From positions 797,995-861,994 of the forward strand of contig NZ_JADMLG010000001.1 of the NCBI RefSeq assembly GCF_015674855.1: 64,000 bases of DNA, given 5' to 3'. The DNA comes from Nocardia bovistercoris (GTDB lineage Bacteria; Actinomycetota; Actinomycetes; Mycobacteriales; Mycobacteriaceae). This document shows, one piece after another, positions 8,147-20,003 of the stretch (its first letter is position 1; each line of letters opens with the position of its first letter). The translations under genes and the position numbers were made by a program. Below the pieces are notes generated by a model that saw only the letters and a list, made by a program, of their open reading frames with translations, was not told where the DNA came from and searched no databases.

Positions 8147-10624
8147 TCAGGAAATCTGATCGGCTCCCGTCGAGTCGGCGTCCTCCGGCTTCTTCGGGGC
8201 CGGACGCGGCACCACCTCCAGAACCGCCTTCTCGATCGCCTCGCGCCGCGCGGGCCCGTCGCCCGGGCCCAGGTCGAGGCCGAATACATCGACCACAGCC
8301 GAGCCCATGGTGAGCACCTTGGCCCAGCGCACATTCGCCTCGGCCGCCTCGAAGGTCGCCGACAGTCTGCTGAGCAGACCAAGCCGGTCCTCGGCGCGCA
8401 GTTCCAGAATCGCCTGGCCCGGGCCGGATCCGTCGAACCAGATCACCTTCGGATGGGCCTTCGCGTACGGACTCGGCGCCGTCCCGCTCGCTTCCCTTTC
8501 CCGTTTGGCCAGCAAAGCGGGCAGGTCGAGTTCGCCCGCGCTCGCCCGGATCAGCTCTTGGCGCAGCAGTCCGGGATCCGGCGGGTCGCCGAATTTCGGG
8601 GATACCACGAAGGTGTTGATCGCCGACGAACCTTCACTGCCCACCGACGCGGACAGCACCCGCAGCGAATGCAGGGCGAGCACCCCGGCGGCATCGGAGA
8701 GCAGGCCGGGGGCGTCGGGAGCGATCACCGTCACGACGTGGGTGTATTTGCCCTCGCCCGCGCGCAGGTCGACGTGCACGCCGCCCGCCGCGGCCTGCTC
8801 GAGCAATTCCGGCGCGATCGGTTCGGGGGTCGGCAGCGGATCGCCCGCCATCACCAGGCGGCAGCGGCGCACCAGCTCGCCGATCAGCGAAGATTTCCAT
8901 TCGCCCCAGACGCCGGGCCCGGTGGCCAGCGAATCGGCCTCGGCCAGGGTGTGCAGCAGTTCCAGCAGTTGCACCTCGCCGTCGAGCGCGTCGACCACGA
9001 GCTGCACGGTCTCGGGATCGGCCAGGTCGCGGCGGGTCGCGGTGTCGGGCAGCAGCAGGTGGTAGCGGACGATGGCGCTGAGGGTGCGCACATCGGAGGG
9101 CCACAGGCCGAGCCTGCGCCCGATCTGGGTGGCCAGCTCCGCGCCGACCACGCTGTGATCCCCGGTGCGCCCCTTGCCGATATCGTGCAGCAGCGCGCCG
9201 AGCATGAGCAGATCCGGCCGCGCGACCCTGGTGCTCAAGGCCCCCGCGTAGGCGACGGTCTCCATGAGGTGGCGATCGACGGTCCAGGTGTGGATGGCGT
9301 CGCGCGGAGGCAGATCACGCACCGCGCCCCATTCCGGCAGCAGCCGCCCCCACAGGCCGGTGCGATCCAGCGCCTCGACGGCGTTGATGACGCCTCGGCC
9401 CGAGCCGAGCAGCACGAGCAGATCGTTGAGCGCGTCCTTCGGCCACGGTTCACGCAGTTCGGGAGCGTCCTCGGAGAGGCGATTGAGGGTGGTGGCCGAC
9501 ATCGGCAGTCCTGTCTGCGCCGACGCCGCCGACACCCGCAGTATGAGCCCCGGATCCCGCTGCGGGCGAGCGTCCCGGGCCAACACCACTTCCCCCCCGT
9601 GCTCGACCACCCCCTCATCGAGTGGTCGACGCACCGGCATGCGGCGCAGTCGCGCGAGCCCGCGGCGCGGCAGCGCGTTGGCGGCGGTGCGCAATCCGAC
9701 ATCGACGGAATAGCTGACGGTTCGCGCGGAATCGCTCAGGGTGCGCGCGAGATCGAAACGGTCGCCGATGCGCAGCGCGGCGCCGATCTCGTCCGCGTCT
9801 TGGGCGCGCAGCTGGTCGCGGGTGCGGCCCGCGACCCGGTGCAGTTCGGTGCGCACGTCGAGCAGCCTGCGGTGCGCGTGTTTCAGACCGCCGCCCGGCA
9901 CATCGGGACCGAGGCCTGGCATGGCGTCGGTGAGCTGGGCGATCGAGAGCGCGTCGAGCAGTTGGATGTCGCGCAGTCCGCCGCGACCGTTCTTCAGGTC
10001 GGGTTCGGCCCGGTGCGCGATCTCGCCGCTGCGCTGCCACCGGGTGTGCGCCTGGGCGATCAATTCGTCGAACCGCGTTCTGATTCCGGTTCGCCATTCC
10101 CGTCGCACGCCGCCGATGAGCAGATTGCTCAGTTCCACGTCGCCCGCGATGTGGCGGGCCTCCAGCATGCCGAGCGCGGCGATCAGGTCCTCGCCCGCCA
10201 CGCGCAACGCCTGCGGCACGGTCCGCACGCTGTGATCGAGTTTGATGTGCGCGTCCCACAGCGGATACCAGAGCTGATCGGCGACCTCGGCGACCCGCGT
10301 CGGATCGACGTTGTCGTGCAACAGCACCAGGTCCAGATCCGAATAGGGCAGCATCTCCCGGCGCCCGAGTCCACCGACGGCGACCACGGACAGGCCGCTG
10401 TCGGCCACGATGCCGAGTTCGGCTCCCTTGCTGGTGAGCCACAGTTCGTAGAGATCGACCAGCGCCGACCGCAATGATTCGGCATCGAGCCGAGGATTGC
10501 GGGGCAGCCCGCCGTCGAGTAATTGCTCCCGTGCCCGGACCAGGTCCGCGGCCCCGTTGGAGACCCTGTCGTTCCGCTGTCTGCCACTGTCACGCTCGTT
10601 GCCCACGACCCACCGCCCATTCAA
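8147..10624 (-). CDS. glnD: [Protein-PII] uridylyl/adenylyltransferase GlnD
   Basis: GlnD modifies and demodifies PII in response to nitrogen status; in actinobacteria the modification is adenylylation. The 825-residue protein has the nucleotidyltransferase motif GGLGRRE (84-90) followed by SDLD (95-98). Next comes an HD domain with LGALLHDIGKGRTGDHS (about 485-501), then two C-terminal ACT domains: one around VTVIAPDAPGLLSDAAGVL (about 640) and one around ILELRAEDRLGLLSRLSATF (about 745). It is the last gene of amtB-glnK-glnD; its partner PII ends 81 bp upstream. The extreme N-terminus is uncertain, since a GTG at codon 21 is another possible start. Confidence 0.95.
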   Translation of the reverse strand: MNGRWVVGNERDSGRQRNDRVSNGAADLVRAREQLLDGGLPRNPRLDAESLRSALVDLYELWLTSKGAELGIVADSGLSVVAVGGLGRREMLPYSDLDLVLLHDNVDPTRVAEVADQLWYPLWDAHIKLDHSVRTVPQALRVAGEDLIAALGMLEARHIAGDVELSNLLIGGVRREWRTGIRTRFDELIAQAHTRWQRSGEIAHRAEPDLKNGRGGLRDIQLLDALSIAQLTDAMPGLGPDVPGGGLKHAHRRLLDVRTELHRVAGRTRDQLRAQDADEIGAALRIGDRFDLARTLSDSARTVSYSVDVGLRTAANALPRRGLARLRRMPVRRPLDEGVVEHGGEVVLARDARPQRDPGLILRVSAASAQTGLPMSATTLNRLSEDAPELREPWPKDALNDLLVLLGSGRGVINAVEALDRTGLWGRLLPEWGAVRDLPPRDAIHTWTVDRHLMETVAYAGALSTRVARPDLLMLGALLHDIGKGRTGDHSVVGAELATQIGRRLGLWPSDVRTLSAIVRYHLLLPDTATRRDLADPETVQLVVDALDGEVQLLELLHTLAEADSLATGPGVWGEWKSSLIGELVRRCRLVMAGDPLPTPEPIAPELLEQAAAGGVHVDLRAGEGKYTHVVTVIAPDAPGLLSDAAGVLALHSLRVLSASVGSEGSSAINTFVVSPKFGDPPDPGLLRQELIRASAGELDLPALLAKREREASGTAPSPYAKAHPKVIWFDGSGPGQAILELRAEDRLGLLSRLSATFEAAEANVRWAKVLTMGSAVVDVFGLDLGPGDGPARREAIEKAVLEVVPRPAPKKPEDADSTGADQIS

Positions 10625-10705
10625 TGCCGCGGCCCCGCCCCGACCGGGGAATCCGGTGGGAGCGAGGCCGCCGCTCGATTCGATTTTCCGTCTTGCGCGC
10701 GCTGA

Positions 10706-12396
<1,691 letters not shown>

Positions 12397-12879
12397 CTTA
12401 ATGTCCTCCTCATCTCGGGCCCTGCCGACTCCGGCAAATGGACCTGCACAGAAGGTTCCTCACTCGGTGTTTCATCCGTCATGCTGCAATGTTTCACTCG
12501 CGTGAACGGATAGCGCAGTTGTGTTGCCGCCAGGTTTCAGGGCGTACACCGCAGGTTTCCCCGCAGGTGTGAGCGGCGCGACCCCGTATCGAAATCACTG
12601 CTACCGATCGGTAGCGTTCGGCAAACCGCCCGCTCGCCACGCCCCCCGGTTTGCGGGGGTATCGCGCCGCCGGGGAAAACAATCACACCGTCGCATCAGG
12701 TACCACAAATCAATCAGCGGCTCGCCGAGAATCGGCAAATTCTCCGCACCCGGAATTGCGCGGGATCGCGGGGAAATCCGGCGGATTCTCCGACGACCGC
12801 TCCGGCTCGTCGCGGCGCAGCGCCGCAGGCGGAGTATTCCGCGCGGACAGCGGCGAAACCACCGGCCGCGCGGGCGGAC
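12397..12879. other. amtB-ftsY intergenic region
   Basis: The 483 bp between the amtB start and the ftsY stop contain the GlnR-like box near amtB. The rest has no frame with family-like content. A 5 bp stem (GCGGC/GCCGC) in the GC-rich part near 12820 could end ftsY transcription, but it is unremarkable. Confidence 0.5.
12470..12507 (-). promoter_or_regulatory. GlnR-type operator upstream of amtB
   Basis: On the minus strand the pattern is TTCAC-n6-GAAAC-n6-GCATG-n6-GAAAC. The GAAAC half-sites are exactly 22 bp apart (at 12496-12492 and 12474-12470), matching the actinobacterial GlnR arrangement (GTnAC-n6-GAAAC, repeated). The first a-site fits at four of five positions; the second is degenerate. 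The box is 75-110 bp before the amtB ATG, as in characterised GlnR targets. Confidence 0.7.
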
Positions 12880-14814
12880 TCAGCCCAACAGCGCGTCGAC
12901 GAAGGCGGCCGGTTCGAACGGGGCGAGATCGTCGGCGCCCTCGCCGAGGCCGACCAGCTTCACCGGCACGCCGAGTTCGTGCTGCACCTGGAAGACGATG
13001 CCACCCTTGGCGGTGCCGTCGAGTTTGGTGAGCACCACGCCCGTGATGTCGACGACCTCGGCGAAGACTCGCGCCTGGGTGAGACCGTTCTGCCCCACCG
13101 TCGCGTCGAGCACGAGCAGGACCTCGTCGACGGGGGCCTTCTTCTCCACGACGCGCTTGACCTTGCCGAGTTCGTCCATCAGGCCGGTCTTGGTGTGCAG
13201 GCGTCCCGCGGTATCGATCAGGACCGCGTCCACGCCGCGATCGATGCCTGCGGCCACGGCGTCGAAGGCGACCGCAGCCGGATCACCCGCCTCCTTGCCG
13301 CGCACCGTCTCGGCGCCGACCCGCTCACCCCAGGTCTGGAGTTGATCGGCGGCGGCGGCGCGGAAGGTGTCGGCGGCGCCGAGCAGGACGCGGCGGCCGT
13401 CGGCGACCAACACCCGCGCCAACTTGCCGGTGGTCGTGGTCTTTCCGGTGCCGTTGACGCCGACGACGAGCAGGATGGACGGATGGTCGGCGTGCGGGAG
13501 CGCGCGTACCGAACGGTCGAGTTCGGGGCGCAGCGCCTCGACGAGGACCGCGCGCAGCACCTCGCGGGCCTGGTCGGTGGTGCGCACGCTGCGCGCCGCC
13601 ATCTCCTCGCGCAACCGGTTCACCACCGACGCGGTACTCGCGGTGCCGAGGTCGGCCAGGACCAGGGTGTCCTCTACCTCCTCCCACGAGTCCTCGTCGA
13701 GGTCGCCGCCGCCGAGCAGACCGAGCAGGCTCTTGCCGACGGCGTTCTGCGAGCGCGACAGCCTGCCGCGCAGGCGCACCAGGCGGCCCGCCGTCGGTTC
13801 GATCTCCTCGACCGGGGCGGTCGGTACCCCGGCGATGGTCTTGGCGGTATCGGCGGGCGGGGTGGTCGTCCGCGGCGCCTCGGTCGGCGTGCCAGGCGCG
13901 GCCTTCTCCGGAGCCTCGGTGGGCGCGACAGCCGTACCCGCGGCCTCGGCAGGTGCGACGGATGCACCCGCGGTGTCGGCAGGTGCGACAGCCGTACCCG
14001 CGGTCCCCGGCGGCGTGGCGGCCTTGCCCGTGGCGTCGGCGGGAGCAACGGCCTCGGTCGGCGCGGTGGCCTCACCGCCGGCCTCGGTCGGCGCGGTGGT
14101 GGTCTTGCCCGCAGCCTTTGTGGGCGCGGTGGCCTTGTCCTCGGCCTCGGCGGGCGCGGCAGCCTCGGTAGGCTTCCCCGCGGCCTCAGTCGGAGTGGCG
14201 GATTTACCCGCAGGCTCGGCGGGTGCGGTGGCTTTACCCGCAGGCTCGGCGGGCGCGGTGGTCTTGCCCGCAGACTCGGCGGGCGCAGCGGGCTTCCCCG
14301 CTTCGGTGGGGGCGCCAGGTCGGCCGGCTTCGGTCGGCGCGGCGGGCTTACCTGTCGCGGGGGGCGCGGTACTCGTCGCCTCGGTGGCCGACACGTCTTC
14401 GGCGCCGGGCGCGGTGGTGTCGGACGGAGCGGCTTCGGATAGTTCGTCGGTCGAGGGCGCGGCGTCCGCGACGGCGGTGTCGGATTCGGGCAGCGGGATA
14501 TTCGTGATGCCGCGCTTGGGCGCGTCGCGTGGAATCGCGGCATCGTCACCGATGTGCGGTTGGCCGTCGGTGTCGGTGCGTTCGATGGGCGCAGGTTCCG
14601 GGCGTGTCGCGGTGGTTGCGCCGCCTTGGCTGAAACTGAAGCCACCGGAAGCGGTATAACCGCCCGACCGGTCGGTCAGTTCCTTGTCCTCGGTCGGCGC
14701 CGTCAGCGATACGCGCCTGCGCTTGTACAGGACGAATCCGGACACCAGCGCGACGAGCAGCAGCGCGGCGACTACGGCGATCAGAATCCAGGCTTCGGAA
14801 CTCACGCCGACCAT
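12880..14814 (-). CDS. ftsY: SRP receptor FtsY with long repetitive linker
   Basis: FtsY is the membrane receptor GTPase for SRP. The 644-residue protein starts with a transmembrane helix (AWILIAVVAALLLVALVSGF, about 8-27). A disordered Ala/Pro/Thr/Glu-rich linker follows (about 85-340), built of degenerate 11-residue units such as APAEPAGKATA. The C-terminal NG domain is complete, with P-loop GVNGTGKTTTTGKLARV, DTAGRLHTKTGLMDEL and TKLDGTAKGG near the end. The linker corresponds to the acidic A region of E. coli FtsY but is unusually repetitive. The gene sits between smc and amtB, as in M. tuberculosis. An ATG three codons downstream is not available, so the ATG at 14814 is taken. Confidence 0.96.
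   Translation of the reverse strand: MVGVSSEAWILIAVVAALLLVALVSGFVLYKRRRVSLTAPTEDKELTDRSGGYTASGGFSFSQGGATTATRPEPAPIERTDTDGQPHIGDDAAIPRDAPKRGITNIPLPESDTAVADAAPSTDELSEAAPSDTTAPGAEDVSATEATSTAPPATGKPAAPTEAGRPGAPTEAGKPAAPAESAGKTTAPAEPAGKATAPAEPAGKSATPTEAAGKPTEAAAPAEAEDKATAPTKAAGKTTTAPTEAGGEATAPTEAVAPADATGKAATPPGTAGTAVAPADTAGASVAPAEAAGTAVAPTEAPEKAAPGTPTEAPRTTTPPADTAKTIAGVPTAPVEEIEPTAGRLVRLRGRLSRSQNAVGKSLLGLLGGGDLDEDSWEEVEDTLVLADLGTASTASVVNRLREEMAARSVRTTDQAREVLRAVLVEALRPELDRSVRALPHADHPSILLVVGVNGTGKTTTTGKLARVLVADGRRVLLGAADTFRAAAADQLQTWGERVGAETVRGKEAGDPAAVAFDAVAAGIDRGVDAVLIDTAGRLHTKTGLMDELGKVKRVVEKKAPVDEVLLVLDATVGQNGLTQARVFAEVVDITGVVLTKLDGTAKGGIVFQVQHELGVPVKLVGLGEGADDLAPFEPAAFVDALLG
13900..14340 (-). 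repeat. Degenerate 33 bp coding repeats in the ftsY linker
   Basis: Successive units of about 33 bp encode 11-residue Ala/Pro/Glu/Gly/Lys blocks (for example APAEPAGKATA next to APAEPAGKSAT). The best-preserved copies lie at about 14190-14290. The frame is kept throughout, so copy number can vary without breaking FtsY. Confidence 0.6.
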
Positions 14815-14847
14815 CCTTGCAGAAGTATGCGTTCGCGCCCTTCGCCG

Positions 14848-14979
14848 CGTCGCGCCGCAGGTCGACTGCGCGTGCGCCGCAGATCACAGCCGCGTGCACC
14901 GCGGGCCACAACCGCGCGCACCACAGATGACAACCGCGTGCACCACAGGTCACAGCCGTGCGCGCCACAGATCACAGCG
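14848..14979. repeat. 22 bp tandem repeat (minisatellite)
   Basis: Five head-to-tail copies of 22 bp start at 14870, 14892, 14914, 14936 and 14958, preceded by one decayed copy at 14848. The typical unit is GCGTGCACCACAGGTCACAGCC, described here by its core CACAGGTCACAG; copies differ at a few positions. The unit length is not a multiple of three and equals about two helical turns. It lies between the divergent ftsY and DUF2237 genes. Confidence 0.85.
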
Positions 14980-15044
14980 GTGCTGAGGCCATCGACACAG
15001 CCCCCGAGATTTCTTGTCCTGCGGAACTTCTCGCGAAGGGACAA

Positions 15045-15058
15045 TAGGATCGGCGACG
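15045..15058 (+). promoter_or_regulatory. Probable -10 element giving a leaderless DUF2237 transcript
   Basis: TAGGAT at 15045-15050 ends 7 bp before the GTG start at 15058, the spacing expected when transcription begins at the start codon. No Shine-Dalgarno is present. No good -35 is seen. Confidence 0.4.
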
Positions 15059-15447
15059 TGACCGATCGAAACGTGCTTGGGGGGCCGCTGGAAGAGTGCG
15101 GCACCGATCCGCTCACCGGCTTCTACCGGGACGGCTGCTGCAGTACCGGACCGGAAGATCTCGGTAGCCACACCGTGTGCACCGTGGTGACAGCAGAGTT
15201 CCTCGAGCATCAGGCGTCCATCGGGAACGACTTGAGCACTCCGCGTCCGGAGAACAACTTCCCCGGCCTGCAACCGGGTGATCGCTGGTGTGTGGTTGCG
15301 GTGCGCTGGCTACACGCCCACGAGGACGGTGTCGCCGCCCCCGTCGTGCTCGCCGCCACCCACGAGAACGCCTTAGAGGTGATCTCCATGGACATCCTGC
15401 GCAAATACGCCGTCGACGTCCCCGACGACGTCAGCGACCTGCTCTGA
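15058..15447 (+). CDS. DUF2237-family protein
   Basis: The 129-residue protein matches the DUF2237 (COG3651) family of small cytosolic proteins of unknown function. It begins VTDRNVLGGPLEECGTDPLTGFYRDGCC and carries the conserved paired Cys and Gly-Phe-Tyr-Arg-Asp-Gly-Cys-Cys core. Then come HTVCTVVTAEFLEHQ (about 38-52), the PGLQPGDRWCVVAVRW strand (about 69-84), and PVVLAATHENALEVI. The cysteines suggest metal binding or redox function, but this is not established. GTG at 15058 is chosen for family length and the adjacent -10. It is the only plus-strand gene in this part of the backbone and converges on smc. Confidence 0.85.
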   Translation: MTDRNVLGGPLEECGTDPLTGFYRDGCCSTGPEDLGSHTVCTVVTAEFLEHQASIGNDLSTPRPENNFPGLQPGDRWCVVAVRWLHAHEDGVAAPVVLAATHENALEVISMDILRKYAVDVPDDVSDLL

Positions 15448-16044
15448 GCCACCCTGGATAGACGCCGCACCGCGCCCGGCAATTCGGACATCCGGATTGC
15501 CGGATCGCGGCGTGCCCGCTCGACGTGGCGCGCTCGGCCGGATCGTCTGCGCGGTCCCGGATCGCGGGGCGCTCCCGAGCGCCGCGACCACGCCCGGCAG
15601 ATAGCGCAGCTCGGCGAGTCGAGACTTTCATCACGTTTCCCCCGGCCATTTCGTCGGGCTCTGGCGCGGCCGCCGCGAGCGACATTTCGACCGCCCTGCG
15701 CGCTTATCGACTCGACTGTCCGCGCGTATGGTCATCGCGCAGTTGCTCCGGTGCCGTTGGATGGCAACGCATCCGGTGAACAGGATCACGCGCGTCGGCG
15801 ACCGCGACGTCCGCGCGCCGCGGCGCGATGGTATTGCGGGACGCCCGGAATCTCGCCGCGCGCACGTGGAAAGCGTTCTCCCACTCCGCGAAACGACATC
15901 TCCGGCGCTGCCGTCGTCGGATATGCCGGAGCGAGATCAGCGGATGGCACCAGTGAGGTGCAAGGCAATTGATCTCGGACGCAAGGCAACCGGTTGCCCG
16001 AGCCTACCTTCGACAGCGCAGGAGCGGACTGCGCGGCGCGATCC
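15448..16044. other. Intergenic region between convergent DUF2237 and smc genes
   Basis: 597 bp without a credible gene. Frames of 60-160 codons on both strands have shuffled Arg/Ala/Pro compositions and no conserved motif. The left end carries the strong hairpin at 15463-15512. I see nothing interpretable in the remainder. Confidence 0.5.
15463..15512. terminator. Strong nested hairpin after DUF2237
   Basis: CCGGCAATTCGG (15476-15487) and CCGGATTGCCGG (15492-15503) pair over 12 positions with one G-U or mismatch and an ACAT loop. An outer CGCCGC/GCGGCG helix (15463-15468 with 15507-15512) encloses it. It begins 16 bp after the DUF2237 stop, so it is a likely terminator. No U-tract follows. 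Confidence 0.6.
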
Positions 16045-19000
16045 TCAGCCCGACACCGCGGCGGGCTCCACCGGATCCGCCGCCGCCGAAGGTGCAGGCG
16101 CCTGTCCGCGCAGCCGCTGCGAGATCACCTGGGTGATCCCGTCGCCGCGCATGCTCACTCCGTACAGGGCGTCGGCGATCTCCATGGTCGGCTTCTGGTG
16201 GGTGATCACGATCAGCTGACTCTTCTCCCGCAGCTGCTCGAACAGCCCGATCAGCCGCCGCAGATTGGTGTCGTCGAGGGCCGCCTCGACCTCGTCCATC
16301 ACGTAGAACGGCGACGGCCTCGCGCGGAAGATGGCCACCAGCAACGCGACCGCCGTCAGCGACTTCTCCCCGCCGGACAGCAGCGACAGCCGTTTGACCT
16401 TCTTGCCCGGCGGCCGCGCCTCCACCTCGATGCCGGTGGTGAGCATGTCGGAGGGGTCGGTGAGCACGAGTCGGCCCTCGCCGCCAGGGAAGAGTTTGGC
16501 GAACACGCCGACGAATTCGCGTTCGACATCCTCGTACGCCTCGGTGAAGACCTGGAGGATGCGCGCGTCGACCTCGGCGACCACCTCGAGCAGATCCTTT
16601 CGCGCGTTCTTCACGTCCTCGAGCTGGGTGGCGAGGAAGTTGTAGCGCTCCTCCAGCGCCGCGAACTCCTCGAGCGCGAGCGGATTGACCTTGCCGAGGG
16701 TGCTCAGGTCCTTCTCCGCGCGTTTGGCGCGGCGCTCCTGGGACGCGCGGTCGAACGGCATCGGCGCGGGCGCGGTGACCTGTTCGCCGCGTTCCTTGGC
16801 CTGCTCGTACTCGAGCAGCTCCAGCTCCGAGGGCGGCAACGGCACGTCGGGACCGTATTCGGCGATCAGGTCGGCGAGCGCGATGCCGAACTGCTCGGCG
16901 ATGGTCACCTCGAGCTGTTCGATGCGCAGCGCGGCCTGCGCCTTGGCCACTTCGTCGCGGTGCACCGCGTCGGTGAGCTGGGTGAGCTGGCCTGCCAGCG
17001 CGCGCGAACGCTCCTTGATCTGATCGACCTGCGCCGCGACCTCGGTGCGGCGGCGCACCAGATCGTCGCGGCGGGCGCTCGCCGCGGCCACCACCTGCTC
17101 CAGCTCGGCGGCCACCCGCGCACCGGATTCGGCGACCGCCGCCGCCACCGCAGCGGCCTGTCTGCGCGCGGCCTGCGCGCGTTCGGCGCGGGCGCGGGTC
17201 TCGCGTTCGGCGCGGGCGGCGCGACGCAGCGAATCCGCCTTGCCGCGCACCGATTGCGCGCGCTCCTCCGCGGTGCGAACCGCGAGCCTGGCCTCGACCT
17301 CCATGGCGCGCGCCTCGGCGAGCGCGGCGGCGGCCTCCTCGCGCGCCCGGCCCGCGGCCTCGGTGCCCGCCGAGCCGAGGCCGTCGGGATCGTCGCTCTG
17401 TTCGAGTTCGATCGCGCGCAGCCGGTCTTCCATCTCGGCCAGCGCGGTCGACGCGTCGTCGCGACTCGACTCGGCCTCGGCGCGCTGGACGCCGAGCCGA
17501 TCGCTGTCGGCGCGGGCGGCGCGGGCGGCCTGGCCGAGCCTGCCGAGCCGATCGTAGATCGCGAGCAGGGCCTGATCGGATTCGTGCAGGGCGAGCAACG
17601 CCTGGTCGACGGCGTCCTTGCGGTCGGCCTGTTCGTCCAGGGCGCCCGACAGCGCGGCTTCGAGTTCCTCGGCGCGACGCTGCGCGGCGGCCAGATCGGC
17701 GCGGGCGGTATCGATATCGGCCTGGATCTCGAGTTGGCTCGGCGCGCGATCGGAACCGCCGAGCACCCAGCCGCTGCCGCTGAGGTCACCGTCGCGGGTC
17801 ACCACCCGCAGGTCGGAGCGGGCCGCGAGCAGAGTGGTCGCGGCGGGCAGGTCCGCGACCACGGCGACGCCCGCGACGAGTGCGGTGACCGCGCCGCGCA
17901 TGTGGTCGGGGCATTCCACCACCTCGGCCAGCCAGCGGGCGCCCTCCGGCAGCGGGTCGCCCGGTGCGCGGTGGCCGTCGGCGGTGTCGAAGACCAGGGC
18001 GGCGCGGCCCCCGTCGGCCTCCTTCAGCGCGTTCAAGGCGGCGTGCGCGGTCGTGCCGGAGTCGGCAGCGACGGCGTCGGCGAGCGGTCCGAGGGTGGCG
18101 GCCACCGCGGCCTCGTAGCCACCGTGCACCCGCAGCATCCCCGACAGCGGACCGAGCAGCCCCTCGGCCCGGTGCTCGGCCAGCCAGGCGGCGCCGTCGC
18201 GGCGGGCCAGGTTCATGCCGAGCGCCTCGATGCGCGCCGTCAGCGACGCGACCCGCTTACCCGCGTCACGATCCTGTTCGCGCAGCTCGGCGACCCGCTG
18301 ATCGGCCATGGTGATGGCCTGCACGGCGTGTTCGTGCTGGGCGTCGAGACCTTCCTCACCCGCGTCGAGTTCGCTCAACTCGGCCTGCACGGCCTCGAAT
18401 TCGGCTTCGGCCGTGTCGCCGCGTCCGCGCGCTTCGGTGATCGCGATCGACAGGCGCGCGATCTCCGCGTCCACCGACTGCCCACGCGCCCGCAACATCT
18501 CCACTTGGCCCGCCATCCGAGCCAGGCCCTCGCGGCGGTCGGCGATGGCGCGCACGGCGGCCAGATGCGCCGCCTCGGCGGCCTTGGCGGCGTGCTCGCG
18601 GTCGGAGAGCGCGTCGCGCGCCGACTCCAGGGTTTCGGTGGCCATCTCGACGGCCGCGTTCAGCTCCAGTTCCTCGGCCTCGACACGGTCGGCCTCGGCC
18701 TCTAGCTGTTCGGGATCGCGGCCTGTGCCGACCTGAGCCGGAGTGTCGAGGTGGCGGGCGCGGTCGCCCGCGATGCGGATGGTCGCGTTCACGCGTTCGG
18801 CCAGCGCGGACAGCTGGAACCAGCTCTGCGCCGCGGCCTCCGAACTCGGGGTGAGCCGCGACAGCTGGAACTCCTGTTGGGCCAGCGCGGCGTTGGCGGC
18901 GTCGAGTTCGGACTGCACGGTGATCTGCTGCTCGCGCGCGTAGGCTTCCTTGCTCTGCTGGGACGCGAGTTCCTGACGGCGGGTGACCAGGTCGTCGGCG

Positions 19001-19689
19001 GCCAGACGCAGCCTGGCGTCGCGCAGGTCGGCCTGCACCGTCTGGGCGCGGCGCGCGACCTCGGCCTGACGTCCGAGCGGTTTGAGTTGCCGCCGCAATT
19101 CGGTGGTGAGGTCGGTGAGGCGAGCCAGGTTGGCCTGCATCGCCTCGAGTTTGCGGACCGCCTTCTCCTTGCGTTTGCGGTGTTTGAGTACGCCCGCGGC
19201 CTCCTCGACGAAGGCCCTGCGGTCCTCGGGCCGCGATTCCAGGATGGCCGAGAGCTGGCCCTGCCCGACGATGACGTGCATCTCCCGGCCGATGCCGGAG
19301 TCGCTGAGCAGTTCCTGCACGTCCATGAGACGGCAGGAGTTGCCGTTGATCTCGTATTCGCCCGCGCCGTCGCGGAACATGCGCCGGGTGATGGAGACCT
19401 CGGCGTAGTCGATGGGCAGCGCGCCGTCGGAGTTGTCGATGGTGAGGGTCACCTCGGCGCGGCCGAGCGGCGCGCGCCCCGAGGTGCCTGCGAAGATGAC
19501 GTCCTGCATCTTGCCGCCGCGCAGCGCCTTCGCGCCCTGCTCGCCCATGACCCAGGTGAGCGCGTCGACGACATTGGACTTGCCCGAACCGTTGGGGCCG
19601 ACCACACAGGTGATGCCCGGTTCGAAGCGCAGCGTCGTCGCGGAGGCGAAGGACTTGAACCCCTTCAACGTCAGACTCTTCAGGTGCAA
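16045..19689 (-). CDS. smc: Chromosome segregation SMC protein
   Basis: SMC forms a ring-shaped condensin with ScpA and ScpB. About 1214 residues: N-terminal ATPase half with Walker [15 protein letters not shown] (about 28-41), a long coiled coil rich in Ala, Glu and Arg, and a hinge around [21 protein letters not shown] (about 525). The second coiled coil and C-terminal half carry the [14 protein letters not shown] signature and Walker [15 protein letters not shown], followed by a short Pro/Ala tail. The TTG at 19689 is chosen because it gives the family start [15 protein letters not shown] and has GGAAGGG 10 bp upstream; a GTG at 19722 would add 11 basic residues. In M. tuberculosis smc is next to acyP; here 8.3 kb separates them. 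Confidence 0.96.
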   Translation of the reverse strand: MHLKSLTLKGFKSFASATTLRFEPGITCVVGPNGSGKSNVVDALTWVMGEQGAKALRGGKMQDVIFAGTSGRAPLGRAEVTLTIDNSDGALPIDYAEVSITRRMFRDGAGEYEINGNSCRLMDVQELLSDSGIGREMHVIVGQGQLSAILESRPEDRRAFVEEAAGVLKHRKRKEKAVRKLEAMQANLARLTDLTTELRRQLKPLGRQAEVARRAQTVQADLRDARLRLAADDLVTRRQELASQQSKEAYAREQQITVQSELDAANAALAQQEFQLSRLTPSSEAAAQSWFQLSALAERVNATIRIAGDRARHLDTPAQVGTGRDPEQLEAEADRVEAEELELNAAVEMATETLESARDALSDREHAAKAAEAAHLAAVRAIADRREGLARMAGQVEMLRARGQSVDAEIARLSIAITEARGRGDTAEAEFEAVQAELSELDAGEEGLDAQHEHAVQAITMADQRVAELREQDRDAGKRVASLTARIEALGMNLARRDGAAWLAEHRAEGLLGPLSGMLRVHGGYEAAVAATLGPLADAVAADSGTTAHAALNALKEADGGRAALVFDTADGHRAPGDPLPEGARWLAEVVECPDHMRGAVTALVAGVAVVADLPAATTLLAARSDLRVVTRDGDLSGSGWVLGGSDRAPSQLEIQADIDTARADLAAAQRRAEELEAALSGALDEQADRKDAVDQALLALHESDQALLAIYDRLGRLGQAARAARADSDRLGVQRAEAESSRDDASTALAEMEDRLRAIELEQSDDPDGLGSAGTEAAGRAREEAAAALAEARAMEVEARLAVRTAEERAQSVRGKADSLRRAARAERETRARAERAQAARRQAAAVAAAVAESGARVAAELEQVVAAASARRDDLVRRRTEVAAQVDQIKERSRALAGQLTQLTDAVHRDEVAKAQAALRIEQLEVTIAEQFGIALADLIAEYGPDVPLPPSELELLEYEQAKERGEQVTAPAPMPFDRASQERRAKRAEKDLSTLGKVNPLALEEFAALEERYNFLATQLEDVKNARKDLLEVVAEVDARILQVFTEAYEDVEREFVGVFAKLFPGGEGRLVLTDPSDMLTTGIEVEARPPGKKVKRLSLLSGGEKSLTAVALLVAIFRARPSPFYVMDEVEAALDDTNLRRLIGLFEQLREKSQLIVITHQKPTMEIADALYGVSMRGDGITQVISQRLRGQAPAPSAAADPVEPAAVSG

Positions 19690-20003
19690 ATTCGGACGAC
19701 CCTTCCGTCGTTCGTTTCCCACGGTGCCGCGAGGCGCGACCAGCCATCGTATCCACCGGCGGCGGGACCGGGGGACAGCCCGTTCCAGGTTATCGACTCC
19801 CTACGACAGCGCCGCCGTGTGGTGTGCCCCGCGTTTGCCGAGCCCACGCGACCTGCCCGTCGCGACAGCCACGTCGGGATCGTTCACAGAATCTTCACGG
19901 GCATGCCGTGTGTCGAACCGTTCGCAAACTCTGCGACAAGGGCGCGAGTGCGCATAACATGCCTCCAGGTTCGCCAGCGGTACGTTTCTCGGGAGTTTCA
20001 CCG

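Noticed and set aside
14848..14979. The 22 bp repeats as a CRISPR array or plasmid-type iteron origin.
   Set aside because: There are no spacers, no replication initiator gene nearby, and the locus is chromosomal housekeeping context.
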